A DNA stretch of 64,000 nucleotides, taken from assembly GCA_015063985.1 (NCBI GenBank), contig SVTC01000006.1:1-64000 (forward strand). Reading direction: 5' to 3'. The notes beneath the pieces were generated by a model. That model worked only from the letters and a program-made list of their open reading frames with translations. It did not search any database and had not been told where the DNA came from. Positions 26,137-35,552 of the stretch are shown here, piece by piece; position 1 is the first letter of the stretch; every line of letters begins with the position of its first letter. The translations under genes were made by a program, and so were the position numbers. The DNA comes from Oscillospiraceae bacterium (GTDB taxonomy: Bacteria; Bacillota; Clostridia; Oscillospirales; SIG627).

Positions 26137-27543
26137 TCAGTTGCCTAAATCCTCAACGATAAGCTCTCTGACGGCATTTTCGTCGGCGGGCTTTTTGGGA
26201 TTGTTTCTTGCCTCAAGGAACTTGGGAGCAACCTGGGGGAAGAGTGCAAGGCTGAGAACGTCCTCTTCGCACTTTGCAAGGTCGCCTGCTTCCTTGGTGT
26301 ACTTTTCCATTTCGGGCTCAAGAAGATCGGCGGGACGGCAGGTAATGATCTCTGCATCACCGATAGCCTTCTTTCTGACCTCCTCGTTTACCTTTCCGGG
26401 AACCTTACCGTATTCACCCTTGAGAAGACCCTTGCTTTCCTTGGTGACCATCTTGTAGCGCTCACCGGAAAGAACGTTGAGAACTGCCTGGGTTCCCACG
26501 ATCTGGCTGGTAGGAGTAACGAGAGGAGGATAACCGAAGTCCGCACGGACTCTGGGAACCTCTTCAAGCACCTGATAATACTTATCCTCTGCATTTGCCT
26601 GCTTGAGCTGGCTGATGAGGTTGGAAAGCATTCCGCCCGGAACCTGATAAAGAAGTGTGTTGGTATCAACGTTAAGTACCTTAGGATCAAGTGTGCCGTC
26701 TGCCTTGAGCTTGTTTGCAATACCGCGGAAGTATGAAGCGGCCTCGCTGAGCTTGGAGAGATCAAGACCTGTGTCTCTCTCGCTGCCCTTAAGAGTAGCA
26801 ACAAGGCTCTCGGTTGCGGGCTGGCTGGTTCCGTTTGCAAGAGGAGACAAAGCGCAGTCGACAATATCAACACCCGCCCAAACAGCCATAAGGTTGGTCA
26901 TATCACCGGTACCGGAGGTGTTATGGGTATGAAGGTGGATAGGAGCCTTAACGTTCTCCTTAAGCTTCTTGACGAGGTTATATGCATCGATAGGCAAAAG
27001 AAGGTTTGCCATATCCTTGATACAGATAACGTCTGCGCCCATGCTTTCAAGAGTCTTTGCAAGATTGATGAAATATTCCTCGTTATGAACGGGGCTAACA
27101 GTGTAGCTGATAGCGGCTTCAACGATACCGCCGTGCTTCTTTACGCTCTTGACAGCCATTTCAACGTTTCTGGGATCGTTGAGGGCATCGAAGATTCTGA
27201 CAACGTCGATACCGTTCTCGATGCTCTTTGCACAGAACTTTTCGACAACGTCATCGGCATAGTGCTTGTATCCGAGAAGGTTCTGACCTCTGAGAAGCAT
27301 CTGAAGCCTTGTTTTGGGCATAGCCTTTCTGAGCTTTCTCAGTCTTTCCCAGGGATCTTCTCCCAAGAATCTCATACAGGAATCGAAGGTAGCTCCGCCC
27401 CAGCACTCCAGGGACCAGAAGCCTACGTTATCCAGCATTTCGCAAGCGGGAAGCATATCCTCAACTCTCATACGGGTTGCCGCCTGAGACTGATGTGCAT
27501 CACGCAAAATCGTATCTGTTATATATAAGGGTTTGTTTGCCAT
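26137..27543 (-). CDS. oadA: Oxaloacetate decarboxylase alpha chain (carboxyltransferase subunit)
   Basis: The 468-residue protein has the DRE-TIM carboxyltransferase barrel: TILRDAHQSQAATRMR at the N-terminus, CIKDMANLL with the catalytic lysine, and the metal-binding HLHTHNTSG. It ends before the biotin domain of long OadA proteins, which is encoded separately upstream. It transfers CO2 from oxaloacetate (or a related acid) to carrier-bound biotin in the cytoplasm. Last gene of the four-gene operon, 18 bases after the beta subunit. Confidence 0.95.
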   Translation of the reverse strand: MANKPLYITDTILRDAHQSQAATRMRVEDMLPACEMLDNVGFWSLECWGGATFDSCMRFLGEDPWERLRKLRKAMPKTRLQMLLRGQNLLGYKHYADDVVEKFCAKSIENGIDVVRIFDALNDPRNVEMAVKSVKKHGGIVEAAISYTVSPVHNEEYFINLAKTLESMGADVICIKDMANLLLPIDAYNLVKKLKENVKAPIHLHTHNTSGTGDMTNLMAVWAGVDIVDCALSPLANGTSQPATESLVATLKGSERDTGLDLSKLSEAASYFRGIANKLKADGTLDPKVLNVDTNTLLYQVPGGMLSNLISQLKQANAEDKYYQVLEEVPRVRADFGYPPLVTPTSQIVGTQAVLNVLSGERYKMVTKESKGLLKGEYGKVPGKVNEEVRKKAIGDAEIITCRPADLLEPEMEKYTKEAGDLAKCEEDVLSLALFPQVAPKFLEARNNPKKPADENAVRELIVEDLGN

Positions 27544-27561
27544 ATTATTCTCCTTCCGTCA

Positions 27562-28749
27562 TCAGCTGCAAATGGCAATAAGCACACCTGCGGCGATGGC
27601 TGATCCTATAACTCCCGCAACGTTGGGGCCCATAGCGTGCATAAGCAGGAAGTTCTTCGGATTTTCCTTCTGTCCGACCATCTGGGAAACTCGGGCAGCC
27701 ATAGGAACCGCGCTTACTCCCGCAGAGCCGATCAGAGGATTGATCTTGTTTTTGAGGAAAAGATTAAGGAACTTTGCCAAAAGAACACCGCCCGCAGAGC
27801 CAAGACCGAACGCAACAACACCCAAAGCAATGATCTTGATGGTATCAAAGATGAGGAAGGTGGATGCAGTAGCGGTAGCACCGACGGAGATACCCAGGAA
27901 AATGGTAACGATGTTCATAAGCTCGTTCTGAACGGTCTTATTAAGACGCTCAACAACGCCGCTCTCTCTGAAGAGGTTACCAAGCATAAGACATCCGATA
28001 AGGGGTGCCGCAGAAGGAACCAGGAATGCAACGAAGATCGTAACTACTATAGGGAAAACGATCTTTTCCGTCTTGGAAACGGTTCTGAGCTGCTTCATCT
28101 CGATCTGACGCTCCTTCTTTGTGGTGAGAAGCTTCATAATCGGGGGCTGGATAACGGGAACCAGCGCCATATAGGAATATGCGGCAACGGCGATGGGTCC
28201 GAGAAGGTGGGGAGCGAGCTTACTTGTTACGAATATAGCGGTGGGGCCGTCGGCTCCTCCGATGATACCGATACTTGCGCTCTCCAGCATATCAAAGCCC
28301 AAAACTCCGTTTGCGGCTGCGTATGTGGCAAAAATACCAAGCTGAGCCGCAGCGCCCAACAGAAGGCTTATGGGGTTTGCGATCAGGGGACCGAAATCGG
28401 TCATAGCGCCGACTCCGATAAAGATGATACAAGGATATATACCGAGCTTGACACCTAAGTAAAGATAGTCAACAAGACCCGGTGAAACCACCTGTCCCGC
28501 CTCGTTTGCGGCACCGCCGAACATATCCCAATGGACGTGTCCGTCGGCAAATAGCTCCTCGTGGAACATACCCGCACCGGGAAGGTTTGTAAGAAGCATA
28601 CCGAATGCAATTGGAAGAAGCAGCATGGGCTCATATTTCTTGACGATGGCAAGATACAAAAGCACGCAAGAGATAAGAAGCATTATAAGCTGCTTGGGAT
28701 CAACTGTTGCAAAACCGGTCTGCTTCAAAAAATTAAGCAGTGCGTCCAT
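27562..28749 (-). CDS. oadB: Sodium-translocating decarboxylase beta subunit
   Basis: The 395-residue integral membrane protein has about ten hydrophobic segments. The conserved [16 protein letters not shown] contains the aspartate that binds Na+ in this family. It decarboxylates carboxybiotin and pumps two Na+ out of the cell. [17 protein letters not shown] region near the C-terminus is also family-typical. ATG 28749 follows a GGAGG site. Confidence 0.96.
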   Translation of the reverse strand: MDALLNFLKQTGFATVDPKQLIMLLISCVLLYLAIVKKYEPMLLLPIAFGMLLTNLPGAGMFHEELFADGHVHWDMFGGAANEAGQVVSPGLVDYLYLGVKLGIYPCIIFIGVGAMTDFGPLIANPISLLLGAAAQLGIFATYAAANGVLGFDMLESASIGIIGGADGPTAIFVTSKLAPHLLGPIAVAAYSYMALVPVIQPPIMKLLTTKKERQIEMKQLRTVSKTEKIVFPIVVTIFVAFLVPSAAPLIGCLMLGNLFRESGVVERLNKTVQNELMNIVTIFLGISVGATATASTFLIFDTIKIIALGVVAFGLGSAGGVLLAKFLNLFLKNKINPLIGSAGVSAVPMAARVSQMVGQKENPKNFLLMHAMGPNVAGVIGSAIAAGVLIAICS

Positions 28750-28763
28750 TTATGCCTCCGATT

Positions 28764-29114
28764 TTATTTAATGGCACAAAGAAGAGCACCTGTCTCAACG
28801 GAAGCACCTTTGGTAACGCTGACAGCGTCAACAGTACCGTCGCAGGGAGCGAGGATCTCATTTTCCATCTTCATTGCTTCAAGGATCATAAGAACGTCAC
28901 CCTTCTTGACTGCCTGACCGTTTGCGACCTTAACGTCAAGGATGGTTCCGGGCATGGGAGCGTTGATCTTTTCGCCGCCTGCGGGTGCCTGAGCGGGTGC
29001 TGCTGCAGGTGCCGCGGGTGCTGCTGCAACGGGAGCCTTAACGTCAGCTCCGTCAACGACCTCAAGGGTGATCTCGTAAAGATTTCCGTTTACGTTAACT
29101 TTGTACTTTTTCAT
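28764..29114 (-). CDS. gcdC: Biotin carboxyl carrier subunit
   Basis: The 116-residue protein has an N-terminal short domain, an Ala/Pro-rich flexible linker (27-46) and a C-terminal biotinyl domain. The biotinylated lysine is K82 in EAMKMENE. It shuttles CO2 between the alpha and beta subunits. The separate carrier resembles the glutaconyl- or methylmalonyl-CoA decarboxylase layout, so the exact substrate of the complex is not fixed by sequence alone. Confidence 0.95.
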   Translation of the reverse strand: MKKYKVNVNGNLYEITLEVVDGADVKAPVAAAPAAPAAAPAQAPAGGEKINAPMPGTILDVKVANGQAVKKGDVLMILEAMKMENEILAPCDGTVDAVSVTKGASVETGALLCAIK

Positions 29115-29132
29115 ATTCTTTTACCTCTCTTT

Positions 29133-29444
29133 TCATATTTTCTTGAAAGAAATAATTCTCAATGCGGATACTTCAGTACCCAATTCCTCTGCAACCGCCG
29201 CGCTGACAGCCGCAATGATCTCCCGGCGGTTTTCGATAACTGCGTTATTGGTTGCCGCCGCAGGACTTGCCTTCTGAGGCTCGGTGTCTTTTTTGGGAGC
29301 CTTAAATGCTCCGAATATCATTCCCATTATTTTGCAAATGATAATGATAGATATCAGACCAACAAAAACCATTCCAAGCCCCAACATAATAACACCGGGA
29401 ATAGAAGATCTTGCCGCTTCAAGCAAAAACAATCCTGTGTTCAT
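29133..29444 (-). CDS. oadG: Decarboxylase gamma/delta subunit (OadG family)
   Basis: The 103-residue subunit starts at ATG 29444 after AGGAGGGGG. It has one membrane segment (GVIMLGLGMVFVGLISIIIICKIMGMIFG), an Ala-rich linker and a C-terminal helix with IENRREIIAAVSAAVAEELG. The subunit anchors the alpha chain to the membrane and stabilises the complex. It is the first gene of the operon, which continues into carrier, beta and alpha subunits. Confidence 0.88.
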   Translation of the reverse strand: MNTGLFLLEAARSSIPGVIMLGLGMVFVGLISIIIICKIMGMIFGAFKAPKKDTEPQKASPAAATNNAVIENRREIIAAVSAAVAEELGTEVSALRIISFKKI

Positions 29445-29531
29445 AAATCCCCCTCCTTTTAATTTTCGAAAAATGTTAAATTTAACAAAGCAACAAGGAG
29501 TTTTCACACCTTTTTGATAAAACTAACACTC

Positions 29532-29587
29532 TTTCGGCATAAAGCCGAAATCTTTTTTATTGTACAACAAAATGTCATCTTTTTCAA
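29532..29587 (-). promoter_or_regulatory. Promoter and leader hairpin of the decarboxylase operon
   Basis: On minus, TTGAAA (29582-29587), 17-base spacer and TACAAT (29559-29564). A leader hairpin follows with stem TTTCGGC (29532-29538) and GCCGAAA (29544-29550). Confidence 0.7.
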
Positions 29588-29635
29588 TTATTTTCACCTA
29601 CAATTCATAATTTGTTTACAATTCCCTATTTAACA

Positions 29636-29663
29636 AATACCGCCTCCTTGCGGAAGCGGTATT
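29636..29663 (-). terminator. Hairpin after the acyl-CoA ligase gene
   Basis: An 8-bp stem AATACCGC/GCGGTATT, followed on minus by TTGTTAAAT, a weak T tail. Confidence 0.6.
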
Positions 29664-29669
29664 AAGCAC

Positions 29670-31382
29670 TTAATGCTCGATCTTGTATCTGACTATTTTC
29701 TTTGAGCTGTTCTTCTCAAATTCCTCACGTCTGATCTTTACACTATGGATCTGCTTGTGGGAAGGAAGTCCCGAATTAAGCTTTTCAACGAACTGCTTGA
29801 ACATGGCAACAAGCTCATCGTCGCTCTTTTCCAAAAGCTCGGGAACAGGCACGATAATTGCGGTAAGCACCACCTTACCGACGTCGTTTTCATCTGCAAC
29901 CACAACAGACTCCAGAATGTCGTGGCTCGCGGCAAGATACTCCTCAAGCTCCTCGGGGAAGATGTTCTTTCCGTTGCTTAGGATTATAACGTTCTTTTTT
30001 CTTCCGGTGATAAAGATATATCCTTCATCGTCCATCCTTCCGATGTCACCTGTCCTGAACCAGCCATCCTCGGTAAATACAGCCGCGGTAGCCTCGGGAT
30101 TTTCGTAATAACCCATCATAACGTTATCACCCTTGACAAGGATCTCGCCGGTTCCCTCCTCGGAATCATCCACGTCTATTTTCACCTGACAGCCCTTGAC
30201 TGCAGTACCCACAGAGTGGAATTTTACCTTTCCGGGCGAGTTTACCGCCACAAGAGGAGAGCACTCGGTTATACCGTAGCCCTCAAGGACCGTTATGCCA
30301 AACTGATAAAAGTCCTTTATGATCTCGGGAGAGATGGGCGCGCCGCCGCATACTATACTCTTCAGCTCTCCGCCAAAGGCGTCGGTTATCTGCCCGAAAA
30401 GCTTCTTTCTTATATCGATCCCGCAGGCAAGCAGGGGCTTGTTGACGGCCATTGCAGCGCGAACGGTCTTTTCCATTCCACGCTTTCTTATCTCATCCCA
30501 CACCTTTTTATGCATTATCTCCACAACTCTGGGAACCAGCATAAGTGCATTGGGCTTAAACTGCTTGAAGTTTTTCAGAATATGCCTCAAGGAATCGTTT
30601 ATGAGAATAGACGCACCGAGATTTAAAATCGCAAGCTGTCCGCAGGTGATCTCATAAGTATGGAAGGGAGGCAGAACACTGACGAACTTATTGTTGTAAT
30701 CATAGGACATTGAAAGGCAGGATGCGTTGGTTGCCGCGGTTAAGTTTCCGTGGCTGAGCATAACGCCCTTGCTTGTTCCGGTAGTGCCCGAGGTAAAGAG
30801 CAACGCACAAAAGTCCTCAAGATTAAGGGGGCATTCAAGATACTCGGTGTTACCCTTTTCTATTTCTTCCCTTCCCATCTCTACGAGCTTATCGAAGGTA
30901 ATAACGCGGGGATCCTGAAGATCCTCCTCGCAGGGCTCGATGGGAAAGAGGTATTTTATCCTCTCCATTCCCTTGCAAAGCTCGGGCATCCTGCCGTTAA
31001 AATGGGCGGTATAGGCTATTGCCTCTGCCCTTCCCCAATCAACGAACTTGCAAAATTGCTCCTCGGAAACGTCCTTATCAATGGGAACCGAAACGCCTCC
31101 GCCGTTGATAACGGAAATAAAGGTACAAAACCATCCCGGATGCTGATCTCCGCTTATGGCGACGCGCTTTCCTCTCAAGCCCAGCTTGAAAAGAGCGGTA
31201 CCCACGTAATTCATATTATCGTAGAGATCTTGAAAGGTCCAGGTATGCTGTTTTCCGTCTCTGCCAAAGAAATAATATGCTATTCTGTCGGGAAATTTCT
31301 CTGCACTTCCCTTAAAAAGATCCCTAAGATCGCTTATTACCTTAGGAGGATGCGCCCCCTTGAGATTATTGATCATTTTCAT
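29670..31382 (-). CDS. AMP-binding long-chain acyl-CoA ligase family protein
   Basis: The 570-residue enzyme has the AMP-binding signature LFTSGTTGTSKGVMLSHGN, the YGITECSP motif, the GWFRTGDIG loop and GRKKNVIILSNGKN before the small C-terminal domain. This matches FadD-type ligases that activate fatty acids as CoA (or acyl-AMP) derivatives. ATG 31382 follows AAGGAT. It lies 15 bases after the phosphohexomutase gene in the same direction, suggesting a two-gene operon, although no functional link is obvious. Confidence 0.9.
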   Translation of the reverse strand: MKMINNLKGAHPPKVISDLRDLFKGSAEKFPDRIAYYFFGRDGKQHTWTFQDLYDNMNYVGTALFKLGLRGKRVAISGDQHPGWFCTFISVINGGGVSVPIDKDVSEEQFCKFVDWGRAEAIAYTAHFNGRMPELCKGMERIKYLFPIEPCEEDLQDPRVITFDKLVEMGREEIEKGNTEYLECPLNLEDFCALLFTSGTTGTSKGVMLSHGNLTAATNASCLSMSYDYNNKFVSVLPPFHTYEITCGQLAILNLGASILINDSLRHILKNFKQFKPNALMLVPRVVEIMHKKVWDEIRKRGMEKTVRAAMAVNKPLLACGIDIRKKLFGQITDAFGGELKSIVCGGAPISPEIIKDFYQFGITVLEGYGITECSPLVAVNSPGKVKFHSVGTAVKGCQVKIDVDDSEEGTGEILVKGDNVMMGYYENPEATAAVFTEDGWFRTGDIGRMDDEGYIFITGRKKNVIILSNGKNIFPEELEEYLAASHDILESVVVADENDVGKVVLTAIIVPVPELLEKSDDELVAMFKQFVEKLNSGLPSHKQIHSVKIRREEFEKNSSKKIVRYKIEH

Positions 31383-31397
31383 ATCGATATCCTTCTC

Positions 31398-32915
31398 TTA
31401 AAGACCGAGATAGCCTTCCAATGCGCTTACGTCAAGTCCCTTGCAGGTCTTGATAAAATCAAGAAGCTGGACCGCAATTACCTTACAGCCTTCCTTAACG
31501 TCACTTTCAATATTCAAGGGCATAACGGGATCGTGAACGCTGAGTCTCAGAAGGAACCAGCCGTCTCCGCTTCCCCTGTCAAAGCTTACCCTCACACCCT
31601 CTCTGCTGTCGTCGGCAAGCTTCCAGCCCATCTTAACCGCGTAAGCCTCAAGGTCTGCAAGGATCTTATTTCCCGCCGCGGCAAAATCAGGCTCGGTAAT
31701 ACTAAATCTGAGCTCAACGCTCTGCATAGGCTCTGCAAGATTCTTTATAAGATCCTCGAGCTTCTTTCCTTCCTTGGCAAGCCTTGCGGCTCTGATTATG
31801 ATCATAGTTGCAAGATATGCACCGTCATCAAGGAAATAGTTATCTCTCAATGCGGCGTGACCCGAGGTCTCTATGGCAAGAGGAGCATTTATACCCTCGT
31901 TATTAAGGCGGATCGCCTCGTTGATAACGTTCTTATACCCCCTCTTAAAGCGCAGATGCACAGCCTCGAGGTCCTTTTCGATAAAGGTCTTAAGACCGCT
32001 GGAGGTGATGGAGTCGGTTACGATGGTACCGCCGGGGTTATTTTCAAGAGCAATAACGGAGGCAAGAGCTATAAGACGGTTGCGGTTTATTTCCTTACCG
32101 GAGGAATCAACACAGCCCGCTCTGTCAACGTCGGTATCAAAGATAACTCCCATATCCGCCTTTGCATCCACAACTGCCTTGCAAGCGGATTCCATTGCCT
32201 TTTTATCCTCGGGGTTGGGAACGTGATTGGGGAAGCGTCCGTCGGGATCCAGAAACTGGCTTCCGGAGATATCGCATCCCAAGGGCTCAAGTACCTTGGT
32301 AGCATAGAATCCGCCGGCGCCGTTGCCCGCATCAACAACGATGTGGAAGCCGTTAAGAGGCTTATCTCCCGCATCAACTCCGTCGGTGATAAGCTTTCTG
32401 AGCCTTGCGGCATAAGCATTCATATAATCGGAGCTCTCCACCGATCCCTCTGCAGCCTCGGGCATAGCGCCCTCCTCGCAAAGATCCAATATAGCCGTGA
32501 TATCACTGCTCTCAAGTCCGCCGCTTCCGACAAAGAATTTAAGTCCGTTGCGGTTAAAGGGATGGTGGCTTGCGGTGATCTGCACTGCGCCGTCGCAATT
32601 AATATCCACGGTGGTCATAAACATGGCGGGAGTGGATGCCATTCCCACGTTCTTTACCTTAACACCTGCCGAAACAAAGGTGTCCTGAAGTGCTGCCATA
32701 ATACGCTCACCGGAAAGGCGGCTGTCTCTTCCGATGGAGATCACAAGCTCCGTTGCGGACTTTCCGACCTTTTTCTCCAGCCAGAGCACAAAGGCTCCTC
32801 CGATCTGCTTGACCACCTCGTCGGTAAGATCGACGTGCTGTCCCTCAACACCCTCAAGTGCTACTCCGCGGATATCGGTTCCGCTTTTGAAATGTTTCCA
32901 ATATGCTCCGGGCAT
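31398..32915 (-). CDS. Phosphomannomutase/phosphoglucomutase family
   Basis: The 505-residue alpha-D-phosphohexomutase has the catalytic phosphoserine loop ITASHHPFNRNGLKF (Ser in TASHH, where the usual Asn is His). The metal-binding loop FDTDVDRAGCVD, the sugar-specificity loop ETSGHAALRDN and a C-terminal phosphate-binding region (FDRGSGDGWFLLRLS) are all present. It interconverts 1- and 6-phosphates of glucose or mannose. Its start ATG follows ACGGAGG. Confidence 0.9.
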   Translation of the reverse strand: MPGAYWKHFKSGTDIRGVALEGVEGQHVDLTDEVVKQIGGAFVLWLEKKVGKSATELVISIGRDSRLSGERIMAALQDTFVSAGVKVKNVGMASTPAMFMTTVDINCDGAVQITASHHPFNRNGLKFFVGSGGLESSDITAILDLCEEGAMPEAAEGSVESSDYMNAYAARLRKLITDGVDAGDKPLNGFHIVVDAGNGAGGFYATKVLEPLGCDISGSQFLDPDGRFPNHVPNPEDKKAMESACKAVVDAKADMGVIFDTDVDRAGCVDSSGKEINRNRLIALASVIALENNPGGTIVTDSITSSGLKTFIEKDLEAVHLRFKRGYKNVINEAIRLNNEGINAPLAIETSGHAALRDNYFLDDGAYLATMIIIRAARLAKEGKKLEDLIKNLAEPMQSVELRFSITEPDFAAAGNKILADLEAYAVKMGWKLADDSREGVRVSFDRGSGDGWFLLRLSVHDPVMPLNIESDVKEGCKVIAVQLLDFIKTCKGLDVSALEGYLGL

Positions 32916-32944
32916 TTATATTTCCTCCGTTTTGCGTTTTTTCT

Positions 32945-33012
32945 TTTATTATATACCCTTAAATAAAAAAATGCAAGTTTTTTTGGACAAGAGAGGAAAA
33001 ATGTGCTATACT
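32945..33012. promoter_or_regulatory. Divergent promoters of the phosphohexomutase gene and dut
   Basis: On +, TTGGAC (32983-32988), an 18-base spacer and TATACT (33007-33012) with an extended TGC serve dut. On minus, a TTGCAT box and TATAAT near 32948-32953 with 17-base spacing serve the mutase gene. Confidence 0.7.
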
Positions 33013-33040
33013 TTATATATAACACTCAAGGAGAATGAAA

Positions 33041-33481
33041 ATGAACGGAATACTGAAAGTTAAAAAGCTTGCCCCCGCCGCCATATTGCCCACCTACGGC
33101 TCGGAGTTCTCAGCAGGCGCAGATCTTTATGCACTTCTGGACTGCGAGACCACTATACTCCCGGGGCAAATGCTTATGGTTCCCACAGGACTTGCAATGG
33201 AGATCCCCACAGGCTATGCGGGCCTGATCTTTGCAAGAAGCGGTCTGGCATCCAAAAAGGGGCTTGCTCCCGCAAACAAGGTAGGTGTCGTTGACGCAGA
33301 TTACAGAGGCGAGGTTAAGGTCGCGCTTTTCAACCATTCCGACAAGCCTCAGACCGTCAGCCCCGGCGAAAGAATTGCTCAGCTTGTTATCACTCCCTTT
33401 TACAAAGCCGAGTTTGAGGAATGTGTCGATCTTTCCGAAACAAAAAGAAGCTCGGGAGGCTTTGGATCCACCGGAAAATAA
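33041..33481 (+). CDS. dut: Deoxyuridine 5'-triphosphate nucleotidohydrolase
   Basis: The 146-residue trimeric dUTPase converts dUTP to dUMP, keeping uracil out of DNA and supplying thymidylate synthesis. Motif 1 (AGADLYAL), motif 2 (ARSGLASKKG), motif 3 (GVVDADYRGEV), motif 4 (GERIAQLVI) and the C-terminal motif 5 arm (RSSGGFGSTGK) are complete. ATG 33041 is chosen because AAGGAG lies seven bases upstream; the ATG at 33035 is too close to it. Confidence 0.96.
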   Translation: MNGILKVKKLAPAAILPTYGSEFSAGADLYALLDCETTILPGQMLMVPTGLAMEIPTGYAGLIFARSGLASKKGLAPANKVGVVDADYRGEVKVALFNHSDKPQTVSPGERIAQLVITPFYKAEFEECVDLSETKRSSGGFGSTGK

Positions 33482-33531
33482 GAAAATTCAAAAAATTTGA
33501 GGATTATTTGAAAAATTGTTAAAAAAAACTA

Positions 33532-33559
33532 TTGCCAACAAAAAATAATGTGATATAAT
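33532..33559 (+). promoter_or_regulatory. Promoter of the malate/lactate dehydrogenase gene
   Basis: TTGCCA (33532-33537), 16-base spacer and perfect TATAAT (33554-33559) with an extended TGA. Confidence 0.8.
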
Positions 33560-33618
33560 GTTATTGTTATGAGTTGGAATACCCAAATTTGAATTTTCAT
33601 GAAAAGAGGATGTAAGAA

Positions 33619-34731
33619 ATGGCAAAGACCAACATTGTTGATTGGAAAACAATAACAAATTTCGTCATTGATTCCTTCAAGGGCTACGGAATCCCCGAGG
33701 AAGATGCGAAGATCTGTGCAGACGTTCTTTTGGAGAGCGACAAGAGAGGCATTGAATCTCACGGTGTTAACCGCTTCAAGCCCATCTACCTTGACAGAAT
33801 CAAGGACGGGATCCAGAAGGCAGTTACCAACTTCGAGATCGTTAAGGAGACCGAGACCACCGCGGTCGTCGACGGTCACGACGGTATGGGTCAGGTCATC
33901 GGCTATAAGTCAATGCAGATGGCTATCGACAAAGCAAAGAAATACGGTATGGGTATGGTAGTTGTACGCAATTCCTGCCACTACGGTATTGCAGGATATT
34001 ATCCCTCTATGGCTTGCAAGCAGGGCTGCATCGGTATCACCGGCACCAACGCACGTCCCAGCGTTGCTCCTACCTTCGGTGTTGAAGGTATGTTCGGAAC
34101 CAACCCCCTGACCATCGGTATCCCCACCGACGAAGAGTTCGACTTCCTCATCGACTGTGCTACCTCCATTACCCAGAACGGTAAGGTAGAGTACTACGAG
34201 AGAATCGGCGAGGACGTTCATCCCGGCACCATCATCGCTCTCGACGGCTCCCCCGTTGAAGGCGACGCAGGTGTTGCTCTGAAGATGATCCGCAAGGGAA
34301 CCGCTGCTCTTACCACCCTCGGCGGTATGGGCGAGGCTCTTGGCGGCTACAAGGGCTTCGGTTACGCTCTGGTAGTTGAGCTTCTCAGTGCTGTTCTTCA
34401 GGACGGTAACTACGGTAAGGCTCTCAACGGTCTCGACGAGAACGGCAAGAAGATCCCCTATCACCTGGGCCACTTCTTCATCGCCATCGACACTGACCAC
34501 TTCCTGGGCGAAGAGCTCTGCAGAAAGAAATCCGGAGACATTCTCCGTGCAGTCCGCAACTCCAAGAAGGCTCCCGGTGCAGATAGGATCTACATCCCCG
34601 GCGAGAAGGAATACGACGTTCGTTGCGCACGCAAGGACGGTGTTCCGATCAACGAAAGCGTTCAGAAGGAGATCCTCGCCGTAAGAGACGAACTGGGTCT
34701 GACTCAGTACAAATTCCCCTTCGAAGATTAA
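33619..34731 (+). CDS. Malate/L-lactate dehydrogenase family (Ldh2/YlbC type)
   Basis: The 370-residue NAD(P)-dependent oxidoreductase belongs to the PF02615 family. Conserved features include the SHGVNRF motif near residue 48 and RNSCHYGIAGYY with the catalytic His. GTNARPSVAPTFGVEGMFGTNPL and the late GYKGFGYALVVELLS also fit. Family members reduce oxaloacetate, pyruvate or other 2-oxoacids. The gene is strongly biased to C-ending codons compared with its neighbours, suggesting high expression. Own promoter and terminator. Confidence 0.9.
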   Translation: MAKTNIVDWKTITNFVIDSFKGYGIPEEDAKICADVLLESDKRGIESHGVNRFKPIYLDRIKDGIQKAVTNFEIVKETETTAVVDGHDGMGQVIGYKSMQMAIDKAKKYGMGMVVVRNSCHYGIAGYYPSMACKQGCIGITGTNARPSVAPTFGVEGMFGTNPLTIGIPTDEEFDFLIDCATSITQNGKVEYYERIGEDVHPGTIIALDGSPVEGDAGVALKMIRKGTAALTTLGGMGEALGGYKGFGYALVVELLSAVLQDGNYGKALNGLDENGKKIPYHLGHFFIAIDTDHFLGEELCRKKSGDILRAVRNSKKAPGADRIYIPGEKEYDVRCARKDGVPINESVQKEILAVRDELGLTQYKFPFED

Positions 34732-34739
34732 GCTTCAAA

Positions 34740-34767
34740 GCGCCCCGAGGTCGGGGCGCTTTATTTT
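34740..34767 (+). terminator. Terminator of the malate/lactate dehydrogenase gene
   Basis: Stem GCGCCCCGA/TCGGGGCGC (34740-34748 and 34751-34759), followed by TTTATTTT. Confidence 0.9.
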
Positions 34768-34786
34768 GCCAAAGAAAGGATACCTT

Positions 34787-35515
34787 ATGAAGCTTCTTAT
34801 TATCCGTCACTGCGAACCTGACTACTCAATAGACGGCCTCACCCCCAAGGGATATAAGGAGGTCGAGCTTTTAACCAAGCGCCTCGCAAGAGAAAACATA
34901 GATCATCTGTACTGCTCACCTCTTGGCAGAGCAAGACTTACGGCCGAGCCCACCGCAAAGCTTCTTAACAAGGAGCCTATTATTGCCGATTGGGCAAGAG
35001 AGTTCTTTTACTGCACTGTTAAGCCCGACTATATGAAGGAGCCGGACTGCTGTTGGGATATACTTCCCGAATACTTAAAAAGCAGAAACGGAATATACGA
35101 TCCCGAGGATTGGAAAAGCGTGGATTTCGTAAAGGAATCGCAAGTTCCCCAAGCCTATGACAAGGTGATCGAGAGCTTTGATGCCTTTCTTGCCGATCAC
35201 GGTTACGAGCGTGACGGAAACTGCTACAGGGTCACCCGTTCCAACCACGAGACCGTGGCGCTGGTCTGCCACTTCGGCATTACCGCAGTGCTTATGAGCA
35301 GGCTTCTTAACTGCTCCCCCTACTCTCTGTGGCAAAACTGCGTAACTGCTCCAAGCTCGGTGACTACCTTCTTCACCGAGGAAAGAAGAAACGGCATTGC
35401 TTCCTTCCGTTGCTGCGGTATGGGAGACGTATCCCACCTTTATGCAGGTAACGAACCCCTCTCCTTCCACGCACGCTTTTGCGAGTGCTTTACCGACGAT
35501 ACAAGACACGACTGA
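34787..35515 (+). CDS. Histidine phosphatase family protein
   Basis: The 242-residue protein starts at ATG 34787 after AAAGGA. It carries the catalytic RHG-type motif as IIRHCEPDYS: R7 and H8 are present, but the usual Gly is Cys. The supporting SPLGRARLTAEPTAK and the late CHFGITAVL histidine also fit the phosphoglycerate mutase-like fold. The substrate is unknown. It begins shortly after the dehydrogenase terminator, so may rely on read-through or a promoter I did not identify. Confidence 0.88.
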   Translation: MKLLIIRHCEPDYSIDGLTPKGYKEVELLTKRLARENIDHLYCSPLGRARLTAEPTAKLLNKEPIIADWAREFFYCTVKPDYMKEPDCCWDILPEYLKSRNGIYDPEDWKSVDFVKESQVPQAYDKVIESFDAFLADHGYERDGNCYRVTRSNHETVALVCHFGITAVLMSRLLNCSPYSLWQNCVTAPSSVTTFFTEERRNGIASFRCCGMGDVSHLYAGNEPLSFHARFCECFTDDTRHD

Positions 35516-35520
35516 AAAAA

Positions 35521-35548
35521 GAACGTCACCGAGAAATCGATGACGTTC
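35521..35548. terminator. Bidirectional terminator between convergent genes
   Basis: Stem GAACGTCA/TGACGTTC, flanked by A and T runs. Confidence 0.85.
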
Positions 35549-35552
35549 CTTT

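Noticed and set aside
30750-32966. A 738-codon open frame on the + strand opposite the acyl-CoA ligase and phosphohexomutase genes
   Set aside because: It spans two clear minus-strand genes, has no ribosome site or recognisable domain, and is the type of long open frame that G/C-rich third positions leave on the opposite strand.
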